Shown here: piece after piece, positions 21,701 through 32,379 of the stretch | How the letters are laid out: each line of letters begins with the position of its first letter | How positions within the stretch are numbered: the stretch's first letter is position 1 | Assembly (NCBI RefSeq): GCF_036711975.1 | Contig: NC_091971.1 | Span: forward strand, 21,893,501-21,957,500 | Direction: 5' to 3' | Source of the DNA: Onthophagus taurus | Lineage: Eukaryota > Arthropoda > Insecta > Coleoptera > Scarabaeidae | DNA length: 64,000 bases | Notes under the pieces: generated by a model | What the model was told of the DNA's origin: nothing | Database searches by the model: none | The model's input: only the letters and a program-made list of their open reading frames with translations | Made by a program: the position numbers and the translations under genes

Positions 21701-24601
21701 CGATATCGCCGCTCGTTCTCGAATTATAGAAGAAAATCGAGTGTCATCAATCGGATCCAGTCACCGCATCGAGAAAAACAAATCACATAACCATGGTAAC
21801 TGTAAATATGTCATTTACTAACGCAGAAGCGTATGATGATTTCTTTTCAATGTTTCGAATATGATGCAACTGCATGGCAAAAATGTGCAATGCAATGACG
21901 ACAAAGAAAGACATTTTTCTCTAGAAGTGTTTTTAAGATTGGCTTAGTGATTACGGGAAACTCGCAACGTGTAGTCTATTCAGACATCTCTATGAATTCA
22001 TAAATCACATTGGTACGCGATGCGATCCCACATAATCTGGGAACCCTGAAAACCATTGTCCCCTCCCGTATTATGACAGATATGAGAAATATCGCAAAAC
22101 AAAAGCGATGCGGTATTATCCAAGCTACTAAATGATGTCAAAGTTATAGCTTATCGTCTAACTTTCTGAGATAGCGGGAACTTTATGTTTCAATATGGAC
22201 GTTATAACTGTTATTATAAATTATTAGCTACTTTGGCATTTTTAATAAGCATAATTCGACATTTTTTAAAGAAATAATGAATTTCAATCAACTTACCGTC
22301 ATGCTATAAGTTTCTTTAAAATCTAATAAAAACAGTAATCAGGCATTGCGACTTTACATGGAACGTTTTCTGGAAAAAGGTGTTCCGCATCGTAAATTTT
22401 GCCGACTTCAAGAAAATTTAAAGAAATTTTGAAGTTACAAGAAACCAAAGGTTATGCAGAGAAAATGTTCTGAAAATATGGAACTGGACGTTTTGTTAGC
22501 TATTCAAGAAAACGCCAAAATCTTGGTTTGAGAAGTTGCGAACATTATTGGTACGTCTCGATATACTGCATGTGCGTGCTTAAAAACACAAATTTAAGCC
22601 GTATGTTGCTCAAACGGTGCAAGCAATATATGATCCAATCCGAAGGTCTAAATTTTGTAATTTTTATTTAGCAAAATTGTAACAAGACCCGTTGTTTTAT
22701 TACAAAATTGATTATTTTTGAATTCATTAGGTACTATTCATCCGAGCATTTTGAGAAAGAGCATAAATTGACTGTTAATTCGTCGTCATTATTACCAAAC
22801 TTTGTTGTCTTTCCATCTGACAAGTAATAGCAAGTTTTCAAGATCCTGTTTCATTTGTTTCTCATTTGGCAAAGGACACTTATTTGTGCGATTTATACGG
22901 ACAGATCCCGCGCTCTATGGCCAAGATTTTTTAGCGTACTTAGTAGACTATGGTTTGTAAAAAAATTATCAAAATGGACAAGTGATCCTCAGAAACATCA
23001 ATTTCTTCTAATAAATCTAACACTATCCTGGATCCAAGACCTAGTTTTTTTTATCATGGTTCAATTACAGTTTTGCACAGCAGTAGGTGTCAAATTTGTA
23101 GCAATATCCAGTGGAACTACAAAGCATTCAGTCTTTGTATCTAAATCGTACTGGCTTTCCACGGATAAACTGCTTAGAAGAATGGTGTCCATAATGTTGC
23201 ATTAATGCTTCGTCTATGGACAAATCTCGATGAAAAATGCCCCACTGTTGAATTTTTTTATTCAAGATGTTCATTAAAGGTCGAAACTTGAACATTTTGT
23301 CGTCTTTTTCGATATCATCATTATTAACAAGGTTAAAATTTCTTTTATGTCATAATATTTGTTGCGTAACATTCAATTTCTGGCCAAATTTATGTCTAGA
23401 TCTTCAGCAGTATTCCAATACAATTTTTCCCTGGGTAGCCAATGGTGCACACTGACTGAAAATGCATGATTGTATTTTTGGTTTATGTTTTTCTAACAGT
23501 TCAGCATCAAACAACTTTTCAAAAATTACGACAAGATTAAAGTTTAGCATTTCACTTTTCAGATTCTCTTCACGTTGCACATATCCATACTACTTGCCGT
23601 ATCAACTACTTTTTACGTTTTTTACTTGCTAACTCCTTACGAAGACGGCTCTGTATGTGTGCCAAAGAAATCTCATCCACTAAGTCAGTGTCACTAGGTT
23701 CGGCAGTAAATAACTCTATTTCGCCAAGAACCTACAGGCTTAATGTTATCGTCAATACGATCTTCTTGTATGTTATCTTCATCCGTTTGGAAATTTCTTT
23801 CAGGCGGTATAACAACATCTACATTTTTTTCGGCTAAAGCAGTATTAAATTATGTGATGGTTTCGGGTATAGCGACCTTTCTACAAAGTTTTTTGGCCTG
23901 TACTTATATGAGTACATTGGAATCACATGGGTTAAAAGACGCATAGCTAAACTCGATCAAGATCTTTATTTCATATTATGAACCTTAAGTCTCAAACTAA
24001 CAACATTACAAAACACGGGTAGAATGAAATAAGCATTTGCTAATTCAAAGTGTGAAATAGTAGTTACTTACTTATGCGTGACGTCACGAACGGGCCTTCG
24101 AGCTGTGCACCTGTTACCGGGATGTATGAGTCCTCTTAGATTCTACGATCCTTAGTATAAATATAAAGCCAAACAAAAACACAATGGTGTGACTAGCGGT
24201 TCGAATCTGTGTGCATTAAAATTATTCATTCAAACAGTTTAAAGTGCAAATTAAAAATGTTTTATATAACGGCTATAACTGACACTCTTTTCCCCGTATT
24301 AATCCGTTACATCGAGGTTTTACTATAATCTTCTAATTTATTATTTTTTATTGAAGGTTGTTGTATTTATAAAAAGCCCACTCAATTTGGTGAAAGTTCA
24401 AGTTCGGATAGTAGCGATGACGAATGTGATCATTGTCAAGGTCACGTTGAAAAGAAAAAGAAAAAACGTGGTTTAGCGGACGGCCAATTGGAAGGTGAAG
24501 GAAATGGAGCTGAAAACGAACATGTTTTAAACGTGGTTGAGTCGATAGTTGATGTTGTTCCGGATGTAAATAACGATCGCGCCCAACAGGAAGCGACGTA
24601 A
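15772..24601 (+). CDS. PPP1R11: PPP1R11 / PP1 inhibitor-3 orthologue, exons 15772-15858, 17415-17526, 24357-24601
   Basis: Three exons join in frame to a 147-residue protein, close to the vertebrate length of about 126. Donors are GAG|GTAAAA and AAT|GTAATA; acceptors are TTTAG|ATT and GAAG|GTT. Residues 37-58 contain VKLKKPRTDRKVQW, the PP1-docking RVxF-type site (KVQW, 47-50). SKCCCIYKKPTQFGES, an SDSSDDE acidic run and CDHCQGH follow, the cysteine/histidine cluster of this family. The family inhibits protein phosphatase 1, and the vertebrate protein also has reported ubiquitin-ligase activity. Intron 1 contains the SUGCT gene; intron 2 (6.8 kb) is packed with transposons. The tail after residue 90 is lysine-rich, then acidic. 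Confidence 0.9.
15954..17210 (+). CDS. SUGCT: Succinyl-CoA:glutarate CoA-transferase-like protein (family III CoA-transferase)
   Basis: One uninterrupted 418-codon frame encodes a complete class III (CaiB/BaiF) CoA-transferase. The first 20 residues are basic and hydroxyl-rich without acids, as in a mitochondrial targeting peptide. The mature part starts with [19 protein letters not shown]. Further family segments are [23 protein letters not shown] (about 47-69), [14 protein letters not shown], and [18 protein letters not shown], where Asp190 is the expected catalytic residue forming the acyl anhydride. The best family match is SUGCT (C7orf10), which moves CoA from succinyl-CoA to glutarate in mitochondria during lysine and tryptophan breakdown. 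The stop codon overlaps an AATAAA signal (17207-17212), with another near 17351. The gene is intronless and nested on the same strand in PPP1R11 intron 1. Confidence 0.9.
   Translation: [418 protein letters not shown]
17535..17863. repeat. CTAGAACTA-type foldback repeat, left part
   Basis: Short degenerate copies of ACTAGAACTA and its reverse complement alternate around TTATTCAGCG motifs, and AGAAACATTCG(A/G)GTTTA occurs twice. The same repeat resumes at 20573-20725, on the other side of the hAT insertion, so the hAT at 17872-20564 landed within it. Confidence 0.5.
17872..20564 (-). mobile_element. hAT transposon with intact termini and decayed transposase
   Basis: Terminal repeats TAGGGTTCGCAAAA (left) and TTTTGCAAACCCTA (right) differ at one base. 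Both sides carry a perfect 8-bp duplication, GCCATACG (17864-17871 and 20565-20572). The minus strand encodes a BED-type zinc finger (20257-20066: CGKCSKCYAIFKSALASHLK, then TKH). A hAT core follows (19941-19432), with RFSITIDECTNCNSQIYLN, TQDGASVM and FCLNHAIHLTVMD. The C-terminal half is at 18555-17898. A palindromic MITE interrupts it at 18556-19203 and frameshifts break the rest, so it is non-functional as it stands. Confidence 0.9.
18556..19203. mobile_element. Palindromic MITE (about 300-bp inverted arms) inside the hAT transposase
   Basis: The 648-bp segment is flanked by TA (18554-18555 and 19204-19205) and starts CAGGGTGTCC / ends GGACATCCTG. The two halves are near-perfect inverted copies: for example GGGCTATGAAAATTTGGTTT on the right is the complement of the left arm. 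The centre lies near 18865-18890. TA targets and CAGGGTG ends point to a Tc1/mariner-derived element. There is no coding capacity, although the arms add spurious open frame to the hAT on each side. Confidence 0.85.
20573..21370. other. Repeat remnant and non-coding intron sequence
   Basis: The first 150 bases continue the CTAGAACTA-type repeat. Around 21100 is CTGGGTGTCACATAAAAAAC, which looks like the end of another MITE, but no partner end was identified. No exon is seen. Confidence 0.35.
21379..22180. repeat. Foldback repeat with about 122-125-bp inverted arms
   Basis: The left arm (21379-21503) and right arm (22059-22180) are inverted copies with scattered mismatches. Examples are TCGCTTTTGTTTTGC against GCAAAACAAAAGCGA, and CTATCTCAGAAAGTTAGACG against its complement. 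The arms enclose about 555 bp with no recognisable protein. It may be a foldback transposon or the remains of a TIR element. Confidence 0.7.
22210..22770 (+). mobile_element. Mariner-like (DUF4817-type) transposase N-terminal relic
   Basis: Across three frames the plus strand gives SNKNSNQALRLYMERFLEKG and VPHRKFCRLQENLKKF (first helix-turn-helix). LLAIQENAKI and VANIIGTSRYTACACLK (second helix-turn-helix) follow, then FKPYVAQTVQAIYDPIRRSK. This is the same architecture as the element at 13.8-14.8 kb, but a different and more decayed copy. The catalytic half is lost. Confidence 0.6.
22750..24000 (-). mobile_element. piggyBac-like transposase relic
   Basis: Minus-strand translation near 23270-23100 gives LSIDEALMQHYG, HSSKQFIRGKPVRFRYKD and a GYCYKFDTYC segment. 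Further on comes INRTNKCPLP. These match the IDE.M..Y.GRHS.KQFIRGKP core and the ENRT.KCPL segment of piggyBac-family transposases. The acidic upstream part (about 23950-23450) fits the N-terminal region. Stops and frameshifts occur throughout. TTAA target duplications were not identified. Confidence 0.7.
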
Positions 24602-25780
24602 TTTTTTAACGCAATAAAAATATCGACCGAATTCATATCAGTATAATCGATTACAAAATCAATTAAAGAAAAATTAATTAAAAAAAAATTAAAAGAAAAT
24701 AAAATTAAAAAAAATCAGTATTCGTTTAATTAAGAAAATTTAAGGAAAATAACAAGCATTTGATGTTGAAAATAAGACTTACTCCCAATTGAAAGATGAT
24801 AATGTAATTTTTGTCATTTTATTAAAAATAGTATCAATAAAAAATAAAACTCCCTTCCTAATATTGATGTAAGATTGTTAATTTAAGTGCTATGTTGTGA
24901 TACCATCTCTTTTGAGTTCCATTTTTCCTTGATATTTTAGTTGTTTAAAAAATATGTTATTAAAAAATATTTAATTTATATGTAACTGTTTATAACAACT
25001 GTTTTTGTAAACATTCAATACTTAAATAATTGTGTTATTAATAAATAAATTGTGCACAAATCATTTTTGCACGGTAATTATTTCCTTCGAATTCAAATTG
25101 TTTTGGATTCGATATATAATGATAATAAAAAAGTAAATAAATACACAGCTGTTTCACAATTACAAGTAAAATTTTATGATTAAGAAAAAGAACAATAAAT
25201 CTTAAAAATTAATTGATTTCGCCGTTTATTAACAGTTATCAATACTTAAACGAAATTAAATATTTTTTTTTGTATATTGATTTTACGTTGATTAAAATAA
25301 ACTTGAAATTATAATATTTAATATAAACGATAATTTGGTAGATAATTATCTATGTTTGCTTTATGATCTACCTTTGAGTGGCATATAGTAAGCATGACGA
25401 CCTATCATCTATAAAATAACTAGTGTAAAAAAGGACAATTCAGTGACCTAAATATAAAACGTAGATTGCGTACCTCTGGATCTAAATTGCTGTAAGAAGG
25501 TCGTAATAACTTATCAAGTTAACTTGATATGACTACATGTTTTGCGTAAGAAATCTTTGGTCAATGAGTAATTATAATTGATTTATTCGTAGAAACATGT
25601 TTAAGAGGTTGGGAATGACTATTGGGGTCGCTCATGGCGAGTAATTTATTTGTGCTATTTGATATGCATGAATGGGCATCCGAATTTCCATTCCATCAAA
25701 AACTACTATTATTATATGACTTCGCGCGAAACAGTGACATTATCAATCGATTGTGACTTGGAATGTAAGTAAGGAGTTTG
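24602..25780. other. 3' flank of PPP1R11; no gene seen
   Basis: Very AT-rich. Several AATAAA-like signals (for example near 24836 and 25040) could end the PPP1R11 transcript. Nothing else is recognised. Confidence 0.5.
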
Positions 25781-25799
25781 TATAGTCGGTGTGTACTCT

Positions 25800-26715
25800 G
25801 TAACCTAATAAGAAGGAGTGAAAAATGTGTATTCGACATCATCGTCGTACAAGAGATGAGATGGACGGAATCTGGAAAGCTGGAGAAGCGAAATCATACA
25901 AATTTTTACTGCTGTCGCCCATCTGAACACAAGTATCCTTATAAACAATAGAATAAAAAGCTTCATAAGAAATGTAAAGGCATACAACCCTAGATTATGC
26001 ACGCTAATGTTCATAAGAAAATTGTTTAATGATAATCTCATATTATGCGAACATACTCCTATGAAAGTAAAAGGAGGAGGACGAAAACAAATCATTTTTG
26101 TCCAAAAAACGATATTATGACCTCGACGCTAAAATAGGAAAGGAGAACCAACACCTAGGCATAATAGGTAAACTTAAGGAATCTAATAAAAGTGGCACTA
26201 GATTAGACTAATAAGGCGGCCTTTTTCAATATAGTCATTATAAGTATGGTGGTTAATGTAGGTATCTTCAGGTCACTTCATTGTTGATGCAAGGCACTAA
26301 TCTGATATAATAGATGCCAAAAGTAGGAGAGGTGCTAACATCAATTGTGAGCACTACCTGGTAGTAAGTAGAGCCAGAGTTGCGAATATCAAAGAGACAA
26401 CAAGACAAAAATACGAGACATTTAACCTACAGTACCTCAAAGATTACAGTAGAAATGCACACATGTCGAAATATTATCTATGAGGCCGCAGAAGATGCTC
26501 TAGGATTTGAAAGAAAAGCAAAGGGCACGATGGTCTGGTTTGACCAAGAGTACACAAAGGCAACGGATTGAAAGAATCAAGACTATAAAGAGGAGGGAAT
26601 ATAAAAGGATTCCTAGACGGAAACACAGAGATGCCATAAATGGTGAACTCCATGAATTAGAGAAACTAAGAATACAGGAAACTTTACCAAAATTTAAATA
26701 GGAATATGAAAACAT
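25800..26715 (+). mobile_element. LINE endonuclease fragment, RTE-like
   Basis: Plus-strand frames give FDIIVVQEMRW followed by an SGK segment (about 25834-25885), the start of an APE endonuclease. DIIDAKSRRGANINCEHYLV (about 26308-26370) corresponds to its end. IYEAAEDALGFERKAKGTMVWF and a basic linker follow (26480-26700). The order matches insect RTE-type LINEs. The fragment abuts a Penelope-like element near 26720. Confidence 0.6.
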
Positions 26716-26719
26716 TTCA

Positions 26720-27790
26720 ACGTAGGACAACAATGTGCAAGGACAAAGAGGCAGGAATTCTTCCTCGCCGGACCAAGGCAAAACACTGGAAAGAAGGATG
26801 GTATATTAACAGATCTAGTGGAGTATTGCTTATCGTCGACGTATTTCAGCTGGAAAGGAGAATTTTACGAGCAGTCCGAAGGGGCAGACATGGGTTCTCC
26901 ACTATCGCCAGTTATAGCTAATTTCTACATGGAATTATTCGAAGAAGACGCTTTGAAGAAGAGCCAGTGGAAACCAAAACTATGGCTTCGATGTGTGGAT
27001 GACACGTTTGTGATATGGCAACATGGTCAATAACGGCTCCAAGAGTTCTTGGATAACTTGAACTCTCAACATCATATGATTAAGTTCACCATGGAAACAG
27101 AAACTGCCAAAAAACTACCTTTCCTAGATGTGTTGGTCACCAGGACGACAAATGGAGATATAGAACTTGGTGTATATCGAAAGAAGACCCATACCAACAA
27201 GTATTTACAGGCATGTTCACATCATCGTCCCCAACAGAAGAGGTCCGTGATCCGTACATTATTTCAGCGAGACTATGTGAAGGAGAGAACTTGAAGAAGG
27301 AGCAACACTTTCTACGAGGCGTGCTACAGAAGAATGGATACACTTCGAGGGACATCAACCAGGCCATCAAGCAGCGAAAGCAGAAAGAGGACACGGTAAG
27401 TACAAAACCACTTGGATTTATCTGTCTTCCCTATGTTCCAGGTGTAACGGCACGAATTGCTAGGCACCTCAAGAAGAACGACATCGTAGTGCGGTACGGC
27501 ACGGTTAGCAAAATTCGGAACACACTCCCGATAGCCAAGGACAAACTAACTCCATTAATAAGGCTCACTTTTACCACCTCTTGATAAATTTACCTGATAG
27601 ATAATTACCATGATTACAGCGGTTTTAAGCGCTCTCATTGGCTAAGAACGCCAATTTATCTATCGGATAAACTTATCAAAAGGTGGTAAAAGTGGACCTA
27701 AAAGGAGCAGGAGTCTACCGACTATCGTGTAGTTGTGGGAAGGTTTATGTTGGCCAAACTGGACGTCGAGTTCCGCATCAAGAAGCATGA
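26720..27790 (+). mobile_element. Penelope-like element, RT and GIY-YIG parts
   Basis: The RT part contains EGADMGSPLSPVIANFYMEL, the catalytic CVDDTFVIWQHG (about 26990-27025), FTMETETAKKLPFLDVLVTR and GVYRKKTHTNKYLQACSHH. These are hallmarks of Penelope-like elements. The C-terminus shows ARHLKKNDIVVRYG. After a 139-bp MITE, GVYRLSCSCGKVYVGQTGRR supplies the start of the GIY-YIG endonuclease. Frameshifts and a stop after HGQ break the frame. The 5' part of the element is missing. Confidence 0.85.
27561..27699. mobile_element. 139-bp MITE inside the Penelope-like element
   Basis: The ends are inverted: CACTTTTACCACCT near the left end, and AGGTGGTAAAAGTG near the right end. The palindrome continues inward (TTGATAAATTTA against its complement, then GATAGAT). 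It sits exactly between the RT/thumb part and the GIY-YIG part of the host element. Superfamily not assigned. Confidence 0.75.
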
Positions 27791-27899
27791 GAGGGATGTA
27801 AGGCTGAAGAAGATTTATAGGTTTATATTAAGTGGTTTATTTAACTCCATTTAGTGGTTTGAACATATCCGACGCATTATTTATGCTGAGATAAGTTTG

Positions 27900-29030
27900 A
27901 AAAATCAGTAATAAATTTTTGAATGGATGTTATTATACATATGTGGACGATTATTGACTGGAAGATACGAGAAAGTTCTAGAAAATTTGAAAAGTGAACT
28001 TAAGGAAATAGATTTGGGAAAGATAAATGAATTTTTAGGAATCGAAATTATACACGAAAAGGACAAAATGTTTATCAAACAATCGATAAAATTCTGGGCA
28101 GATATGGTATGAAGGAAAGTAAAGGAAAGTTAACTCCCATGATAACTGGTTATCATAACTAGTTATTTTAGTAACAGTTAAAAGATATTCCATATAGAGA
28201 AGTAGTGGGAAGTCTTATGTACATAGCTACATGTACGAGCACCTAAAAAGAGTGACTGGGAAGCTGCAAAAAGAGTTTTGACATATTTGAAGAAAACGAA
28301 AAGTTATTGTATATTGTACAAGAGGGAGAGTGGTGATGTGATTGATGGATTTTCTGATTCAGATTGGGCTGGTGATAAATCGGATCGAAAGAGTACCAGT
28401 GGTGTAGTAGTGTTTTATGGAACTAATATCGTTACTTGGAACAGTCTTAAACAAAGTTCTGTGGCATTATCAACAGCAGAGGCAGAATTTGTAGCAGTAG
28501 CAAATGCAGCGCAAGAAAGTATTTTTGTGAAGGGACTATTAACAGACTTTAAAGTAAGAACGAGAGACAATAGTTTAATGATTGATAATCAAAGTGCTTT
28601 AAGTTTAATTAAAAACTCTGAAAATACAAAGACAACAAAACACATTGATATAAAGTTTAATTTTATTAAAGATTTAGTGTTAAAGAAAGAAATAATAGTT
28701 AAATATGTTAAGACTGACGAAAATGTTGCTGATGGATTTACAAAACCTTAATGTAAAGAACAATTTCAGATTTTTGCAAAAAGACTTAAATTGACAATTG
28801 AATTTTTTTTGTTAAAAAAAAAATAAATAAATAAAAAAATATGAATTGAGGGGGAGTGTTGGCGAAAATGAAGATTGAGGTTGGTAGTAAGGTAAGTATA
28901 CTACTGTTCTGTGTAGTAAGGAGTGAGAGATAGAGAGAGAGAGAGACGGTGTCCAGTTAATATTTAATAAAAGTAATAATACGAAAAGTGAAGAGTTATT
29001 TCAAATAACCTTTAATAGTTCCTTTTTGTG
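27900..29030 (+). mobile_element. Ty1/copia retrotransposon 3' part with LTR start
   Basis: The RT end shows the catalytic YTYVDDY (27929-27952) and ELKEIDLGKINEFLGIEII. RNase H follows (28278-28751) with GFSDSDWAGDKSDRKSTSG, WNSLKQSSVALSTAEAEFVA and TKHIDIKFNFIKD, ending ENVADGFTKP. A purine-rich tract (GAGGGGGAG) at 28848-28856 precedes TGTTGGCG, the likely start of the 3' LTR at 28857. The LTR end is uncertain, as no second LTR is in the window. The 5' part is missing, and the RT end is separated from RNase H by stops. Confidence 0.85.
28926..28947. repeat. (GA)n microsatellite
   Basis: A short run of GA dinucleotides with one interruption, inside the copia LTR. Confidence 0.8.
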
Positions 29031-29039
29031 ATAAGGATG

Positions 29040-29530
29040 TCCAGCTTTCCTGCCGTTTGGATTATCTTCCAACTAGACGCTTGGTTCCTGGTCTTTGCGT
29101 TTTTGCTCATTTAGCGATTCGTGCCGGGCTCGGGTGAGCGTTGCCGATGTCGCGGTCTCGTCCATCTCATCCTGCACTCCCTGATTTCTCATTATGTCCA
29201 CATTTCATACTCTGTCTCGGATTATAATGGCTTTCATACTTCTTAAGGTTCTCATTTCAGTCCTCATTATGACAGGTCGGACACAGCGCGTGTATATTCG
29301 AACTTCATTGCGCGATATTAGATTGCTTAATAAAATTAATTGAGTTTTTTGGGTGTAGTTTAAAGTGAACTTTCTCATTTGGAGTATTTTCTGTTTCAAA
29401 TTTTTTTTTATTTGTTTATTGTATTTATTTTTATTATGTTGACCATATAACTGTCATGCATCGCTTTGTTATTTTATAGTATATAAGTATATTTTCTTTT
29501 AAATATTATTTTATGATTTTTTCTTAATAG
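29040..29530. other. No gene recognised
   Basis: Mixed-composition sequence between the copia LTR and the next LINE. No domain or repeat structure was identified. Confidence 0.4.
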
Positions 29531-29539
29531 AATGATTGG

Positions 29540-32145
29540 TTTTCATGTTGAGCACTGAAATGTGAGATCGCTACTGGCACACCAGTGAATTAAGGGGTTA
29601 CCTTCTGGGGTCTGCTACCGATTGTTTTGCGATGTCGGAGACCTGATTGAATGGTGACCTTGAGGACGATGTGGTTGGTATACATGGCTTCAACCTCTTT
29701 CGAATTGATAGGCCTACTAGAGGAGGAGGTGTTAGAGTTTATATTAGAAATTGTCATGAATGTTGTATGATTGATGTACAGAATGGGACTGGAATTGAAC
29801 AGCTATGGGTGAGATTAACTCTTCGTGGTGTTAAAGTTGCGCTTGGTGTTTTTTATAAACCACCCTCGTGGATCTAAATCAGTTTCTTGAGGCATCTTGT
29901 GATTCGCTGTCCCATGTTTACCCTACTGTTGACCACATTGTTGTTGTGGGCGACTTTAATGTTAATGTTTTAGTTGATTCGCATGCTAGGATAGCCCCCT
30001 ATTGTCACTCGGGTTGTAAAGAAACACTCTTTACCTTGGATAACCTGGAATATTAAAAAGATGAAAAAATAAAAAATGCTGCGTTTAAGAAATATAAACC
30101 AACACGTGAACAAGCACTCTTTGTTTATTACAAGAATCTTCGCAACGTGGTTACGAATGCCATCCGTACTGAGAAACGTGTTTTTCTTGAACAAAACTGT
30201 AACACAAGTGACTCTCGTAACTTATGGAAGCGCTTAAAAAGATACAATCTTATACAAGCTTAATTGATCCTGAAACGGTCAATAATTTTTTTGTTGATTC
30301 TGCTCAAAATGTTCTGGTTCCTCCTAATCAGGATTTGTTAAGTTATTGTCGTGACAATAGGATGCGTGGTGTGAATGGTGACTTAACGTCAGAGCCTATC
30401 TCAGCTAATAAAATTGAGATTTTATTATCATCCTTAAAATCAGGTGGTGTTGGTTCTGATGGGATTTCTTTAGATATGATAAGGTTGTGCTGTCCTCGCA
30501 TACTTGACGTTTTGTGTCACATATTTAATGTCTGTCTCCGGGAGTCTGTATTTCCATCTGCCTGGAAGTATGGTCTTGTAACTCCAGTGCCGAAGTCAAA
30601 ATCTGTAAAAGTTCTGAAGGATTTTCGGCATGTAACAATACTTCCTGCGTTGTCCAAGCTACTTGAGAGAGTGATTGTTGAACAACTTTGTGGCCACTTG
30701 AATAAGAATAATATTCTGCCTGACAGACAATCGGGTTTTAGAAAACACTATAGCTGTGCAGCTGCGCTGCTGGAGCTTTCTGATGACGTCTTTAGGTCTT
30801 TTGATGAGGGAAGGTCGACAATGTTGATTCTTTTGGACTTCATTAAGGCTTTTGACATTTTAAATCATGATCTATTGCTGTCAATCTTACATTACATTGG
30901 AATTAGTGGTGTGACTGTTGAGTTGGTGAATGGTATAATCTCGTCTTCTATGACAATTACGTCTGGTGTGCCACAGGGGTCCATTTTGGGTCCTATACTT
31001 TTCACAATTTTTACTTGTAATCCATTTTCTGACTTAAGTGCCCTGTCGTATCATTTGTACGCGGATGATGCGCAACTGTACTGTAGCGTCTTTCCGCATG
31101 AGTTGCCGGATGTGTGCAGTTGAGTAACTAGTGAATTGCAGCAACTGTGTGCTTGTATTGAGCAACATTCATTGCTGATTAATCCTAATAAAACGCAAAG
31201 TATCTTGTTTACTAAAAAGGGTTACATGTTGATAGAGTTGACATTAATATTGATATTTTAAATCAGCCATTGATATTTGAAACTTCTGTTAAAAGCCTGG
31301 GTGTGGTGATTGATAAGTAGCTGTCTTTTCTGGTCATGTGGGTATGCTTTGTGGTAGATCATTGAAAGCGCTTTATGGTAACAGGAATATTCTTTCTTAT
31401 GAATTGAAGCGACTTTTGTGTAATTCACTAGTTCTTTCCCATTTTAATTATTGTAATGCTGTGTTTAGTCCGTGTTTATCGTATGACAGTACTCGTAGGG
31501 TGCAAGTAGTTCAAAACTCTTGTTTACGTTTTATTTATGGTATCGGGCGTAGAGAACATATTTCGGATAAGCTATTGCTCTGTAGGTGGCTGAATATGGG
31601 ACAGAGATTCACTACTCACTATCTGTGTCTGGTCTATTCAGTGTTATTTCATGGGAAGCCTCCTTATTTGGTTAATAAAATAAAGTTCAGGACTGATGTT
31701 CACCACCTTAATTTGAGGCATCGTTCCTGTGTTACCATTCATAGGCACAAATCAACCAAATTTAAGCAATCGTTTTCGTATCAAGTGGCTAGGGTGTGGA
31801 ACGTGATAACTGATTCCGTGAGGTGTGCTGGCTCCATCACGAAATTTAGATCTTTAGTGTTGCGAGAGGTTTTTCGTGCTTGGTTAGTTTTGTTTTAATG
31901 ATTGTGAAATTTAGTACTGTGTAAATACGTTTCATTATTGCTCAGTTGTTGTTCTTTTTTTGTTTCACGGTGGAAGTTAAACCAGATTTTTATCTGTTCT
32001 TTAACCATTTGTGCTAACATATCTAATTAAGTTATTATTGATTAATTTAATTATTTTATTGATTTGTATTTTTTTATTGAATATTATGAATTGTATTTGT
32101 TTTTTTTTGTTTTGTTGTATCATGGGTTGGCACAATAAATAATAA
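29540..32145 (+). mobile_element. CR1/L2-group LINE, nearly full-length pol with frameshifts
   Basis: The endonuclease is split in two frames (29647-30056): GFNLFRIDRPTRGGGVRVYI, LWVRLTLRGVKVALGVFYKP, and DHIVVVGDFNVNV. RT occupies 30224-31123, with ILLSSLKSGGVGSDGISLDM, DFRHVTILPALSKLLERVIV, LLDFIKAFDILNHDLLLSIL, the GVPQGSILGPILF block, and the intact catalytic HLYADDAQLYC. A stop at 31121-31123 is followed by ELQQLCACIEQHSLLINPNK, then the C-terminal thumb (31338-31898). The A-rich 3' end reaches about 32145, where a MITE sits. The RT core is one of the least damaged in this window. Confidence 0.8.
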
Positions 32146-32148
32146 TTA

Positions 32149-32377
32149 CACCTATCCCCCGATTTACACGGTACTTGTTTTACACGTTTTCGCTTTTACA
32201 CGGTTTTCCAAATAAGTTTTTTTTTGTTTTTATCGCACTCTACTAAATGCTACTGTGATTGAACACGTGCGCTGTGTACACATCTCACGGGGAATCCCGA
32301 GCTTATGTGCTGACTTAAAATATATTACATATTTTAACCTGTCAATGCATTTTATTTTAATAAATCGGGGGTAGGTG
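32149..32377. mobile_element. MITE with CACCTATCCCCCGATTTA termini
   Basis: The left terminus CACCTATCCCCCGATTTA and right terminus TAAATCGGGGGTAGGTG form an inverted repeat with one mismatch. TA lies on both sides (32147-32148 and 32378-32379). The length is 229 bp and non-coding. TA target and CA start fit a pogo/Tigger-type or other Tc1/mariner-derived MITE. Confidence 0.8.
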
Positions 32378-32379
32378 TA

